From NCBI GenBank assembly GCA_017528375.1, contig JAFXOY010000030.1, positions 1-62,656 on the forward strand: 62,656 nucleotides of DNA. The letters run 5' to 3'. The stretch's first letter is position 1, and each line of letters begins with the position of its first letter. The notes beneath the pieces were generated by a model. The model saw nothing but the letters and a program-made list of their open reading frames with translations, was not told where the DNA came from and ran no database searches. A program made the position numbers and the translations under genes. The DNA comes from Clostridia bacterium. GTDB taxonomy: Bacteria > Bacillota > Clostridia > TANB77 > CAG-508. Of the stretch, positions 44,677 to 52,872 are shown piece by piece.

Positions 44677-45552
44677 TTATTCAATATTTTGAACTTGTTC
44701 TCTTATGTCCTCTATGGCTGTTTTTATTTCTATAGCTAAATTTGTAATTTCTAGTTTTACAGATTTTGAAGCTATAGTATTGGTTTCTCTATTCATTTCC
44801 TGAATTAAGAAATCAATCTTTTTCCCCACTGGTTCTTTAGTTTCTAATAAACTTCTAAATTGAGATATATGACTACGTAATCTTGTAAGTTCCTCTTCAA
44901 CTGAACATTTATCAGCATATATAACAATTTCCTGTGCTAATCTTGCTTCATCAACAACATCGGTTGATAAAATTTCCTTTATTCTTTCCCTTAATTTTAC
45001 TACATATTCTTCAATAAGTCCAGTAGTATTAGAAAAAATACTGTTTACAAGGCTTTCCACATTATTGATTCTAGTTAATAAATCTTGTTTTATTCTTTCA
45101 CCTTCAACTTCTCTCATTTCAACAAAATTATTAACCGCCTCCGTAACACATTTTTCAAGTTCTTGCCAAATAACGTCACTTTCAGCATCTTGTATTTTTA
45201 ATTGTAATACATCTGGCATTTTTGTAATTTCTGTAACTCTAATTTTATCATCAAGACCATTTTCTTGTGCTAATTCTTTTAATTGATTTATATAGTTTTG
45301 AGCAAGTTCTTTATTAATTACAACATCTTTACCTTCTTCGCTATAATTATTAAAAGTAACAAAAACATCTACTTTTCCTCTAGATATATTGTTTGAAATA
45401 ATCTTTTTTATTTTTTCCTCAAAACACATTATATTTCTAGGAAGTTTTATTGAAATATCACTATATTTATGATTTACAGATTTTATTTCAACAATGTATT
45501 CCCTTGAATTAATTTCTAATTTACTTCTCCCGAAACCTGTCATACTTTTCAT
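44677..45552 (-). CDS. YicC/YloC-family endoribonuclease
   Basis: 291 aa: the N-terminal SMTGFGR and SVNHKYSDISIKLPR, central coiled helices, and the conserved C-terminal KIDFLIQEMNRETNTIASKS (acidic/basic active-site region). RNA cleavage by homologues is known. It lies 34 bp before rpoZ, as in yloC-gmk operons. Confidence 0.94.
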   Translation of the reverse strand: MKSMTGFGRSKLEINSREYIVEIKSVNHKYSDISIKLPRNIMCFEEKIKKIISNNISRGKVDVFVTFNNYSEEGKDVVINKELAQNYINQLKELAQENGLDDKIRVTEITKMPDVLQLKIQDAESDVIWQELEKCVTEAVNNFVEMREVEGERIKQDLLTRINNVESLVNSIFSNTTGLIEEYVVKLRERIKEILSTDVVDEARLAQEIVIYADKCSVEEELTRLRSHISQFRSLLETKEPVGKKIDFLIQEMNRETNTIASKSVKLEITNLAIEIKTAIEDIREQVQNIE

Positions 45553-45556
45553 AACA

Positions 45557-46450
45557 TTACCTCTTTACAATTTCTTTAATATCATTATTTTCTTTTTTAT
45601 ATTTTCTTACATTAACAATAGATACTGAAATTATTTTGATAATATAGTAACCAATTAATGCTGCTCCTACGTACAAACTAAAATTTAAAAATTCACCCAT
45701 ATAAAGCTTTCCTACATATATTAAGCATAAATTTGCAGCACCAAATACAAGAATTTCAACTGCATTCAATGCTAATTTAATTTTATCTTTCTTATAAGAT
45801 ACTTCTAAAACAATTATTCCAATCAAAGCAATAAATAGAGTAATTATTTTCATATCCTTTTCAAATACAGAAATTTCAATATTTTTACTTCCTGCAACTA
45901 ATAAACCTAGGTGTATAATCATAATTACGGCAATTCCAATATTAATTAAAACCTCTTTAATTACAATACTTCTTCGTGATTTTTCTACCCTATTTCCAAG
46001 AGCTTCTCTTATTTCTTTTAAACTAATTGTGTCATATTTACTTTCATTTTCTTTTTCTTCTTTTGCTGGAGTTTCTTCTGCAATGTTTTCTTCTACAATA
46101 TCTTCTTTTACTATTTTTTCTTCATCAAGCTTTTTTTTAATTTTAACATCATTTTGTTTCTTAGATTCTTTTATAGGTTTTTCTGATTTTTTTATTGTTT
46201 CATTCTTTTTAGTTGTTTTAACAGGCCCCTCTTCTTTTTTCTTCTTGGATATTGTATTACTTTTAGCTTTAGTTGTATCTGTAATACTTTTCGCAGTTAT
46301 CGTTTTCTTTGCCGTATTTTTTTTAGTTGTAGTCTTATTTGCCGTAGTCTTCTTAGCTGTAGATGTTCCTGTTTTTTTCTTTGGAGCTACTTTTTTCTCT
46401 GTTTTATTAATAGTTCCATTATCTTTTTTATCTTCTTCAATTTTACTCAT
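45557..46450 (-). CDS. Membrane protein with a long Lys/Thr-rich N-terminal tail
   Basis: About 297 aa. Residues 15-125 are histone-tail-like: Lys, Thr, Ala and Ser in AKKTTANKTTTKKNTAKK-like runs, then Glu-rich; the C-terminal half has four transmembrane helices (about 165-188, 200-216, 225-250 and 262-285). No family recognised. Three in-frame ATGs (46477, 46462, 46450) exist; 46450 starts just after the rsmE stop and is best spaced. The tail could bind nucleic acid or teichoic acid. Confidence 0.65.
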   Translation of the reverse strand: MSKIEEDKKDNGTINKTEKKVAPKKKTGTSTAKKTTANKTTTKKNTAKKTITAKSITDTTKAKSNTISKKKKEEGPVKTTKKNETIKKSEKPIKESKKQNDVKIKKKLDEEKIVKEDIVEENIAEETPAKEEKENESKYDTISLKEIREALGNRVEKSRRSIVIKEVLINIGIAVIMIIHLGLLVAGSKNIEISVFEKDMKIITLFIALIGIIVLEVSYKKDKIKLALNAVEILVFGAANLCLIYVGKLYMGEFLNFSLYVGAALIGYYIIKIISVSIVNVRKYKKENNDIKEIVKR

Positions 46451-46451
46451 A

Positions 46452-47201
46452 TTAAATTTCATTCCTTTCGAATTCATACATAATAATACTTAATAAAGAT
46501 AACCCTACTGTTTCCGTTCTTAATATTCTACTTCCTAAGCTAACAACTTTAGCTCCATTGTTTTCCATGATTTCTACTTCAGATATATCAATGCCACCTT
46601 CAGGTCCAATAATAACAGCAATTTTCAATAAATCTTTTTGTGCAACCGTTTTTAAAACATCTTTTAAGAAAGTATTTTTTTCATTTTCATAACATAAAAT
46701 AATTAAATCATATTCTTCAAATTCATCTATAATTTCTTTTATGTTTTTTACACTACAAATTTCAGGTATAATATCCCTTCCAGATTGTTTTGCTGCAACC
46801 TCGGCAATTTTTTGCCATCTATCGATTTTTTTTATTTTATCCTTACTATCTAACTTTACAACACACCTTTTCATCTCTACAGGCGTTATTTTTTCTACTC
46901 CAAGCTCAACTGACTTTTGAATAATTAATTCCATTTTATCTGCTTTTGGTAAGCCTTGATAAATATGTACTTTCACATTAGATTCTGCAGTATTACTACA
47001 CTCTTGCAAAATATCACAAATAATTTCTTCTTTTTCGAATCTATTTATTTGAACAATATAATTGTTTGAATTATTATCACATACATTAAATGTATCTCCT
47101 ACTTTCATTCTTAACACATTTTTAATGTGATTAACATCATTTCCTATTATTACAACCTTACCATTATCTACTTGTTCATTATCAACAAAAAATTTTGGCA
47201 T
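46452..47201 (-). CDS. rsmE: 16S rRNA (uracil-1498-N3)-methyltransferase
   Basis: 249 aa SPOUT methyltransferase: N-terminal PUA-like part with HIKNVLRMKVGDTFNVCD, and C-terminal VIIGPEGGIDISEVE and LGSRILRTETVGLSLLS, the trefoil-knot cofactor site. Methylates U1498 of 16S rRNA. First gene of the rsmE-yicC-rpoZ-gmk-priA-def-fmt series, behind a clear promoter. Confidence 0.95.
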   Translation of the reverse strand: MPKFFVDNEQVDNGKVVIIGNDVNHIKNVLRMKVGDTFNVCDNNSNNYIVQINRFEKEEIICDILQECSNTAESNVKVHIYQGLPKADKMELIIQKSVELGVEKITPVEMKRCVVKLDSKDKIKKIDRWQKIAEVAAKQSGRDIIPEICSVKNIKEIIDEFEEYDLIILCYENEKNTFLKDVLKTVAQKDLLKIAVIIGPEGGIDISEVEIMENNGAKVVSLGSRILRTETVGLSLLSIIMYEFERNEI

Positions 47202-47232
47202 ATAAAACTCTCTCTTTCCTTATTTTACCAAA

Positions 47233-47261
47233 ATTATACCATAATAAGTACCTTTTGTCTA
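47233..47261 (-). promoter_or_regulatory. SigA promoter of the rsmE operon
   Basis: TAGACA (47261-47256), 17 bp, TATAAT (47238-47233). Confidence 0.75.
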
Positions 47262-47287
47262 GGTTGAAATTATTCATTTAAAACATA

Positions 47288-47329
47288 AAAGAACAGAGTT
47301 TTTTATTTGTTAAAAAAACTCTGTTCTTT
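47288..47329 (-). terminator. Terminator of the SPFH protein gene
   Basis: AAAGAACAGAGTTTTTT-type arm (47288-47303) pairs with 47312-47329, T-rich on both sides; 30 bp after the stop at 47360. Confidence 0.8.
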
Positions 47330-47359
47330 ATATTTTTACTATTTTATTTTGTTTTAATA

Positions 47360-48565
47360 TTATTGAAGTTTAGTTCCACATTCTCCGCAGAATTTTGCTC
47401 CTTCATTAACATTTGAACCACAGTTTGGGCATACTTTTGCTTCTGGTTTCTTTGTTCCACATTCTCCACAGAATTTTCCTGTAACTGTATTTCCACATGT
47501 TGGACATACCCAACTATTTACATTAGCTGGTTCCTCTGCTGGAGCACTTTGTGCAGGTTGTTCAGCAGGTGTTGTTGGTTGAGCTGGAGCTTGATTTGGG
47601 TTAAATGCATTTTGCATTACTGCACTTCCCATTCCTCCTGAAGCCATGTTCATCATTCCGATTCCCATGAATCCGTTTGCTGCACCATTTGCATTGCTTG
47701 CTGCTTTTTCCATAACATCAAGAACACGACCTTGTTGCATTCTTGAATTTGAATTGTGTTCATATTCTTCAATTTTTCTTTCAGAATCTGGATCTAATGT
47801 TACAGATTCTACTGAAAATACTTCTATTTGTAAACCTCTTCTTCTAACAGGTTCATCAAATACTTTTTCATCCATCATTTGTTTGATTTCATCTGTTTGG
47901 CTTGGTAATTCAAGTACTGGAACTTTATGAGCTGAATTTCCTAATTCATTTAATACATTTTGGAAAACAGCTACAACTTCTGAACGAATTTGTTCTGTTA
48001 AATCAGACACTCTATATACATTAGCTGTTCCAGCTATATTATTCATAAATGCTGCTGGGTTTACTAATCTGAATGTATATGTACCAAAACATTTAACTTT
48101 AACACCTAAAGGTGTTGTTTCTCCTGTCATTTCATTTGGTATAGCGTGTGACCAATCTTGATATGGTACAGGTGCTGGTGTTCCAAATTTATTTTTTATA
48201 ATTTCTTTAATGTTAAAGAAAAATACTGCTTGTTCTTTAGCTGATGCACCATTGTATGTGAATCTTTGCCACATTTCTTTAAATACTGCACCAAATTGTC
48301 CTGCAAAGAATGATGGGCTTGATGATGTATCAAATGTATAAAAACCATCTTCTGCTGTTGCATCAAGAACTCTACCATTATCATAAATAACAGCGCATTG
48401 TCCTGGTGCTACTATAATTGTACTTTTGTTTGTTATAACTCCTGTAGGTGTTGTTTTCTTTACCATTAAAATGTCATTTCCTAAATCTTCGCATCTAATC
48501 GCTTCTTTCCATTGATCTTGTAATGTGCTTCCTATAGCACTTGTTGCTGCTTTAATTAATCCCAT
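47360..48565 (-). CDS. SPFH-domain protein with C-terminal zinc ribbons (YdjI-like)
   Basis: 401 aa. Residues 30-260 form an SPFH/flotillin-like domain (TIIVAPGQCAVIYDNGRV, GVKVKCFGTYTFRLVNP, RGLQIEVFSVESVTLDPDSE). A Gly/Met/Asn segment and an Ala/Pro linker lead to two zinc ribbons (CPTCG...CGECG and CPNCG...CGECG). Relatives are linked to phage-shock-like membrane stress in Bacillus (YdjI), but no PspA gene is nearby. The next gene upstream also has a zinc ribbon. Confidence 0.87.
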   Translation of the reverse strand: MGLIKAATSAIGSTLQDQWKEAIRCEDLGNDILMVKKTTPTGVITNKSTIIVAPGQCAVIYDNGRVLDATAEDGFYTFDTSSSPSFFAGQFGAVFKEMWQRFTYNGASAKEQAVFFFNIKEIIKNKFGTPAPVPYQDWSHAIPNEMTGETTPLGVKVKCFGTYTFRLVNPAAFMNNIAGTANVYRVSDLTEQIRSEVVAVFQNVLNELGNSAHKVPVLELPSQTDEIKQMMDEKVFDEPVRRRGLQIEVFSVESVTLDPDSERKIEEYEHNSNSRMQQGRVLDVMEKAASNANGAANGFMGIGMMNMASGGMGSAVMQNAFNPNQAPAQPTTPAEQPAQSAPAEEPANVNSWVCPTCGNTVTGKFCGECGTKKPEAKVCPNCGSNVNEGAKFCGECGTKLQ

Positions 48566-48598
48566 AATTTTTACCTCCTAAAATTATTACTATCTAAA

Positions 48599-48627
48599 AT
48601 TATACATCATTTTTTCCATTTTAACAA
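48599..48627 (-). promoter_or_regulatory. SigA promoter of the SPFH protein gene
   Basis: TTGTTA (48627-48622), 17 bp, TATAAT (48604-48599). Confidence 0.7.
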
Positions 48628-48650
48628 TGGTTTTAATATAATTTTATAGT

Positions 48651-49415
48651 TTATTTATAATCTTCTTTATATGAAACCATATACCAACCTTTTAAATTTA
48701 TTGGTTTTATGTAAGTTCCACAATATTGACAATTTCCTGCACCTAATTTGTTTAGTGGTGCTCCACAATTTGGACAACTTATTGTTATTGCTTTTTGATT
48801 ATATTTGAATTTTGTTTCATCATAAACATACACAAATTGTGTTGTATATCTTGTTTGCTTTTTTAACCCTGCAAATTTCTTTTCTGCATGTTTATCACTA
48901 TCATTGCTATAATAATATTCTAGTGTACTAGATAGTGTTATTGTAGCTTTTCCATCACTTTTAGAATAATCTTTTATTGCATGTGCATGAAATTGTACAT
49001 CATCATATTTTATATTCACATTATTGTCTTTTATGTCTTTAATTTTATCTCTAATTGTAGAATACATGTATATTAAATCATCATCATTTTTTATTTCATC
49101 GATACTTTTGCATTCTATTGCCGTAAAAATTTTTATTAAATTTTTTTCTACTTTGCTAAATAAAAAATCTTTATTAAAATCGCCGAAATCTCTTATTATA
49201 ACAGGTTCTATCAATTTAGTTATTCCGCCGACATTTTTTTCTCTCATATATTCTTGTTGCTCAATATTTTTTGCATTTTTAGCCACTTCAGCAAGTTCTT
49301 TCATATTAGCCGGTCCTACCACACTTCTTACTTTAATATATATAACTGCTACTATTATTCCAACTCCCGCAACTATTCCAAGGCATGCGCCTAAAAAACC
49401 TAATACAAAACCCAT
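48651..49415 (-). CDS. Membrane protein with Tim44-like domain and zinc ribbon
   Basis: 254 aa: one N-terminal transmembrane helix (about 5-28), helical linker, a domain from about 70 to 200 (FLFSKVEKNLIKIFTAIECKS, ITLSSTLEYYYSN) resembling Tim44/mitochondrial ribosomal L45 domains, and a terminal zinc ribbon CPNCGAPL...CQYCG. It is 85 bp upstream of the SPFH protein gene and probably works with it at the membrane. Confidence 0.72.
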   Translation of the reverse strand: MGFVLGFLGACLGIVAGVGIIVAVIYIKVRSVVGPANMKELAEVAKNAKNIEQQEYMREKNVGGITKLIEPVIIRDFGDFNKDFLFSKVEKNLIKIFTAIECKSIDEIKNDDDLIYMYSTIRDKIKDIKDNNVNIKYDDVQFHAHAIKDYSKSDGKATITLSSTLEYYYSNDSDKHAEKKFAGLKKQTRYTTQFVYVYDETKFKYNQKAITISCPNCGAPLNKLGAGNCQYCGTYIKPINLKGWYMVSYKEDYK

Positions 49416-49500
49416 AACTTCTAAGGAATTTCCTTAAATCCCCCTTTCTTTTAATTATATTAAACATATTATATTTTTTTATAATTTTTGTCAAATATAA

Positions 49501-49528
49501 AAGGATATAACTTGTTTGTTATATCCTT
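49501..49528 (-). terminator. Terminator of the repeat-rich wall protein gene
   Basis: AAGGATATAA (49501-49510) pairs with TTATATCCTT (49519-49528); 8-nt loop; T tract on the minus strand. Confidence 0.8.
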
Positions 49529-49548
49529 CCTCTATATATTTATTTATA

Positions 49549-50721
49549 TTATCTTACTCTTCTATATTTTACAAAACTTCCTAAACTTATTATTGAAAAT
49601 GCCACTATAGCTACTATTATTGCTGTTTCATTCGAACCAGTTTGTGGTATATTTTCTTCTGATTTTTTCTCTGTTACTGTATTATTAGTATTAGAGTTAT
49701 TGTTGTTAGCATTTTGTTTATTGTTATTATTGTTGCTTTCAACAATTTGATTTGTCTTATTTTCATTTTGATTTGTCAAATTATTATCTGGTTTATTATC
49801 ATTTTGATTTGCTGGCTTGTTTTCATTTAGATCTTTATAATCTTCCGGATTATTATTTTCCACTTTTTTATCATCTTCAACTTTTACTTGTAAAACATCA
49901 TCATCTTGATCAGCTGGATTTGTTGAAGGTGTTATAGCAGGTGTTTCACTTGGTTTATCACCTTGATTTTCGCCTTGGTTTTCTCCTTGATTTACGCCTT
50001 GATTTTCTCCTTGGTTTCCGCCTTGATTTTCTCCTTGGTTTCCGCCTTGGTTTTCTCCTTGGTTTCCGCCTTGATTTTCTCCTTGATTTCCACCTTGATT
50101 TTCTCCTTGGTTTCCACCTTGATTTTCTCCTTGGTTTCCTCCTTGATTTTCTCCTTGGTTTCCACCTTGATTTTCTCCTTGGTTTCCGCCTTGATTTTCT
50201 CCTTGGTTTCCGCCTTGATTTTCTCCTTGGTTTCCACCTTGATTTTCTCCCGAATTGTCACCTTCACTTACAGTATAACTATTAGATACTGTCTCTGTAT
50301 ATTCTTCTCTTTTTATAGTATTTCCTTCATTTTCAGGATCTTGCACGTTTTTTTCTTCTTTTAATAAAATAACAGCATAATATTTTCCTGGTCCCTCTTT
50401 TTGTATAGTAAATGTTTGCGAAGTACTACTTATCTCTCCTTTAATATCTCCTATATGTTGATTTGCAAATGTTTCCATTTCTTCTGGGTTACTTGGCATT
50501 GCTAAACTTTCTGCTTTAATTATGAACAACGTACTTTTTCCAACATTTGCATTATTAATTTTGGTTGTAACAACTAATTCATCATTGTCATTTTCACTTA
50601 TACTAATACTTTCACCACTAGCAATTGTAAATGATGGAATAATTAAACTTGCTATTAAAGCAATTGCAATTATAAGCGAAATTATAGATGTATATTTATA
50701 TATTCTTTTATTTTTTGTCAT
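49549..50721 (-). CDS. Repeat-rich cell-wall protein with LPXTG-like sorting signal
   Basis: 390 aa: signal peptide (about 1-35, cleavage near FTIASG), a 120-residue beta-type domain, 10 units of GENQGGNQ plus one variant (158-245), an Asn/Gln-rich spacer and a C-terminal sorting signal IPQTGSNE, a hydrophobic helix and KYRRVR. The IPQTG fits a class B or variant sortase rather than LPXTG. Start ATG 50721 after AGGAGG. Sortase genes are not in the window. Confidence 0.83.
   Translation of the reverse strand: MTKNKRIYKYTSIISLIIAIALIASLIIPSFTIASGESISISENDNDELVVTTKINNANVGKSTLFIIKAESLAMPSNPEEMETFANQHIGDIKGEISSTSQTFTIQKEGPGKYYAVILLKEEKNVQDPENEGNTIKREEYTETVSNSYTVSEGDNSGENQGGNQGENQGGNQGENQGGNQGENQGGNQGENQGGNQGENQGGNQGENQGGNQGENQGGNQGENQGGNQGENQGGNQGENQGVNQGENQGENQGDKPSETPAITPSTNPADQDDDVLQVKVEDDKKVENNNPEDYKDLNENKPANQNDNKPDNNLTNQNENKTNQIVESNNNNNKQNANNNNSNTNNTVTEKKSEENIPQTGSNETAIIVAIVAFSIISLGSFVKYRRVR
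49987..50250 (-). repeat. 24-bp tandem repeats encoding GENQGGNQ
   Basis: About 11 units of 24 bp in the wall protein gene. Units differ at synonymous third positions (for example CCG, CCA, CCT for Gly on the reverse), so the array is being kept at the protein level. Copy number should vary between strains. Confidence 0.9.
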
Positions 50722-50749
50722 AATAAAACCTCCTTTAAACACTCTATCT

Positions 50750-50778
50750 ATTATAACATATTTTACTTATCTCTTCAA
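50750..50778 (-). promoter_or_regulatory. SigA promoter of the wall protein gene
   Basis: TTGAAG (50778-50773), 17 bp, TATAAT (50755-50750). Confidence 0.7.
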
Positions 50779-50864
50779 CATCCAGGCTCTTTATACCTCT
50801 ATAATTATATGATATACTAAATTTCTACATTAATCAAGAAAAATTTTATATTTTTATAAGTAAA

Positions 50865-50898
50865 AAAAGAGAAAACATTTATAAATGTTTTCTCTTTT
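50865..50898 (-). terminator. Terminator of the tRNA operon
   Basis: A perfect 16-bp stem (50865-50880 with 50883-50898) and minus-strand T tract, three bases after the tRNA-Cys CCA end. Confidence 0.85.
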
Positions 50899-50900
50899 CT

Positions 50901-50974
50901 TGGAGGCGACACCCGGATTCGAACCGGGGATCAGAGTTTTGCAGACTCGTGCCTTACCACTTGGCTATGTCGCC
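50901..50974 (-). tRNA. tRNA-Cys (GCA)
   Basis: The acceptor stem GGCGACA pairs with TGTCGCC; T-arm GGTTCGAATCC; anticodon loop CTGCAAA reads GCA. CCA is encoded (50901-50903). Second tRNA of a two-gene transcript. Confidence 0.95.
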
Positions 50975-51022
50975 GTTAAAATATTATATGCTATTTTACT
51001 TTATTTAGTACCAATAACATTC

Positions 51023-51098
51023 TGGAGCGGGAAACGGGGCTCAAACCCGCGACCTCTGCCTTGGCAAGGCAGCGCTCTATCAACTGAGCTATTCCCGC
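51023..51098 (-). tRNA. tRNA-Gly (GCC)
   Basis: Acceptor stem GCGGGAA with TTCCCGC, D-arm AGCTCAGTTGATAGAGC, anticodon loop TTGCCAA (GCC), T-arm GGTTTGAGCCC and encoded CCA at 51023-51025. First gene of the transcript. Confidence 0.95.
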
Positions 51099-51116
51099 AT
51101 AACCGTAACAATAAAT

Positions 51117-51145
51117 ATAATAGCAAAAATCATATAAAAAGTCAA
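51117..51145 (-). promoter_or_regulatory. SigA promoter of the tRNA operon
   Basis: TTGACT (51145-51140), 17 bp, TATTAT (51122-51117); the tRNA-Gly 5' end is 19 bp further on. Confidence 0.75.
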
Positions 51146-51171
51146 TAGAAAAAATAACAATTTTTAATAAA

Positions 51172-51200
51172 AGAAACATTGATTTTTTATCAATGTTTCT
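51172..51200 (-). terminator. Terminator of the aquaporin gene
   Basis: A 12-bp stem (51172-51183 with 51189-51200) and a loop of T, then minus-strand T-rich DNA; 24 bp after the stop at 51224. Confidence 0.8.
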
Positions 51201-51223
51201 CTTATTATATTAATTTATATTAA

Positions 51224-51919
51224 TTAATCTTCAACTTTATTCAAAAATTTGAATACTACTGCAGCTAATGCAGAACCAACAAATGGTGCTACTATAAATA
51301 CCCAAACTTGTTTTAAAGCTTCTCCACCTAAGAAAATAGCTGGTGCTAGGCTTCTTGCTGGGTTTACAGATGTTCCTGTTAAAGGAATACCTATAATGTG
51401 TACAAATGCTAAAGTTAATCCTATTACAATTCCTGCAACAGAACCTTTTTTCTCATCTGATGTTACACCTAGTATTGTATAAATAAATACAAATGTTAAT
51501 ATAATTTCAACTAATATTGCTCCCCCCATATTTAATCCAACTGCTGAAGCATCTCCAAATCCGTTTGCACCTAATGCTTCAACTCCTAAGTTTGAATTTG
51601 AACCTATAGCATATAAAATTCCTATTCCGGCAATTGCACCCAAACATTGAGCTACTACATATAAAGCAAAATCTTTAACACTCATTTTTTTATTAATTAA
51701 CATTGCTAAAGATACTGCTGGATTAATATGACATCCAGAAATATTTCCTATAACATAAGCCATTGCAACAATTGATAGACCAAAAGCCATTGCTATTGCT
51801 AAAACACCAAGTGTTCCAATTCCTAATGCACCTGTATATCCTCCTGTCACTACAGCTGTTCCACATCCAAATAGAACTAATACAGCTGTTCCAATAAATT
51901 CACAAAGATATTTTTTCAT
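51224..51919 (-). CDS. MIP-family aquaporin
   Basis: 231 aa, six membrane helices and the two NPA half-helices: ISGCHINPAVSLAM (about 65) and GTSVNPARSLAPAIF (about 185). The arginine after the second NPA and the absence of the glycerol-type Asp insertion (no NPARD) point to an aquaporin-Z-like water channel. Monocistronic, with a perfect consensus promoter. Confidence 0.93.
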   Translation of the reverse strand: MKKYLCEFIGTAVLVLFGCGTAVVTGGYTGALGIGTLGVLAIAMAFGLSIVAMAYVIGNISGCHINPAVSLAMLINKKMSVKDFALYVVAQCLGAIAGIGILYAIGSNSNLGVEALGANGFGDASAVGLNMGGAILVEIILTFVFIYTILGVTSDEKKGSVAGIVIGLTLAFVHIIGIPLTGTSVNPARSLAPAIFLGGEALKQVWVFIVAPFVGSALAAVVFKFLNKVED

Positions 51920-51948
51920 AAAATTCCTCCTTTATTTTTTATAATTTT

Positions 51949-51977
51949 ATTATATTTCTCTTGCTTTTATGTGTCAA
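51949..51977 (-). promoter_or_regulatory. Consensus SigA promoter of the aquaporin gene
   Basis: TTGACA (51977-51972), 17 bp, TATAAT (51954-51949): a perfect match to the SigA consensus. AAAGGAGG lies before the ATG. High constitutive expression is expected. Confidence 0.85.
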
Positions 51978-52011
51978 TTATAATTTAAAAAATTTTTAAT
52001 TCTTTCAAATA

Positions 52012-52040
52012 TTTACTTTTAGTTAATTTTGTGTTATACT
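52012..52040 (+). promoter_or_regulatory. Candidate promoter of mecA
   Basis: TTTACT (52012-52017), 17 bp, TATACT (52035-52040), giving a 5' leader of about 140 nt. A TATAAT at 52137-52142 without a good -35 could be a second start. Confidence 0.5.
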
Positions 52041-52184
52041 TTCAAGTACGTTTTTAATAATTTATAATATATTATTAATGGAGATAAATAACACTTTTTC
52101 CAACATTTAAACGTTTATTTTTTATATAATATATTGTATAATAAGATTAGAATTAATAATTTTAATTAAGTCAGGAGGATTACT

Positions 52185-52811
52185 ATGAAATTTGAAAAAC
52201 TCAATGAAAATAAAATTAGAATCACTTTAAACAACCAAGATTTAATTGAAAAAAATATAGATTTTCACTCATTCATGTCTAACTCTAAAGAATCACAAAA
52301 TTTATTTTTAGATATGTTAGATGAAGCAGAAAAAAAGGTTGGCTTTGTTACAAAAGATTATAAACTTCGTATAGAAGCCTTAGCAATGTCTGATGGCAAC
52401 TTTATTTTAACTATTACTCGTTTTGGAAAAAATATTGAAAATAATTCTAAATTATCTAAAAACAATAAACTAAAAACTAAAAGAAAAAATTTAGATATGA
52501 CTTCTAAACAATTAATATATAAATTTGATAGTTTTGATGATTTTTGTAAATTTTCAAGTTGTATTTCTAAAATAGAACATTTTAATACTATAGCAAAAAA
52601 TATGACATTATACATTTATCAAAATACATATTATCTATCTATATCAAGTATAGATATTGAACACCAAAATTTGAAAAAGCTATATACTATAATTACAGAA
52701 TTTGCTTCATATGTTGATAACTCTGAGATTTTTAGTAGAAAACTTGTAGAATCTGGAAAAGTTGTTATCAAAAATAATGCTATTAAAACTTGTGTAAAAT
52801 TTTTTAATTAA
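52185..52811 (+). CDS. mecA: Adaptor protein MecA
   Basis: 208 aa. N-terminal substrate-binding part MKFEKLNENKIRITLNNQDL (about 1-45) and the C-terminal ClpC-binding domain (about 110-205, FDSFDDFCKFSSCIS, YLSISSIDIEHQNLKKLYTIITEF). The joining linker is Lys/Asn-rich. MecA feeds proteins to ClpCP. Strong AGGAGG. Monocistronic. Confidence 0.93.
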   Translation: MKFEKLNENKIRITLNNQDLIEKNIDFHSFMSNSKESQNLFLDMLDEAEKKVGFVTKDYKLRIEALAMSDGNFILTITRFGKNIENNSKLSKNNKLKTKRKNLDMTSKQLIYKFDSFDDFCKFSSCISKIEHFNTIAKNMTLYIYQNTYYLSISSIDIEHQNLKKLYTIITEFASYVDNSEIFSRKLVESGKVVIKNNAIKTCVKFFN

Positions 52812-52818
52812 ACATTAT

Positions 52819-52860
52819 AAAATAGGAATAAGATATACATTCATATCTTATTCCTATTTT
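52819..52860. terminator. Bidirectional terminator between mecA and the M23 peptidase gene
   Basis: An 18-bp stem (52819-52836 with 52843-52860), 6-nt loop, A/T-rich ends on both sides; genes converge on it. Confidence 0.85.
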
Positions 52861-52872
52861 ATTTTCTAAAAA

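Noticed and set aside
46029-46493. A plus-strand 154-aa reading frame opposite the Lys-rich protein gene
   Set aside because: Its Phe/Val/Ser-rich product is the antisense of Lys codons; no ribosome site.
49941-50364. Open frames on the plus strand and in a second minus frame across the GENQGGNQ repeat array
   Set aside because: They are frames of a tandem repeat, with low-complexity Leu/Phe/Lys products and no ribosome sites.
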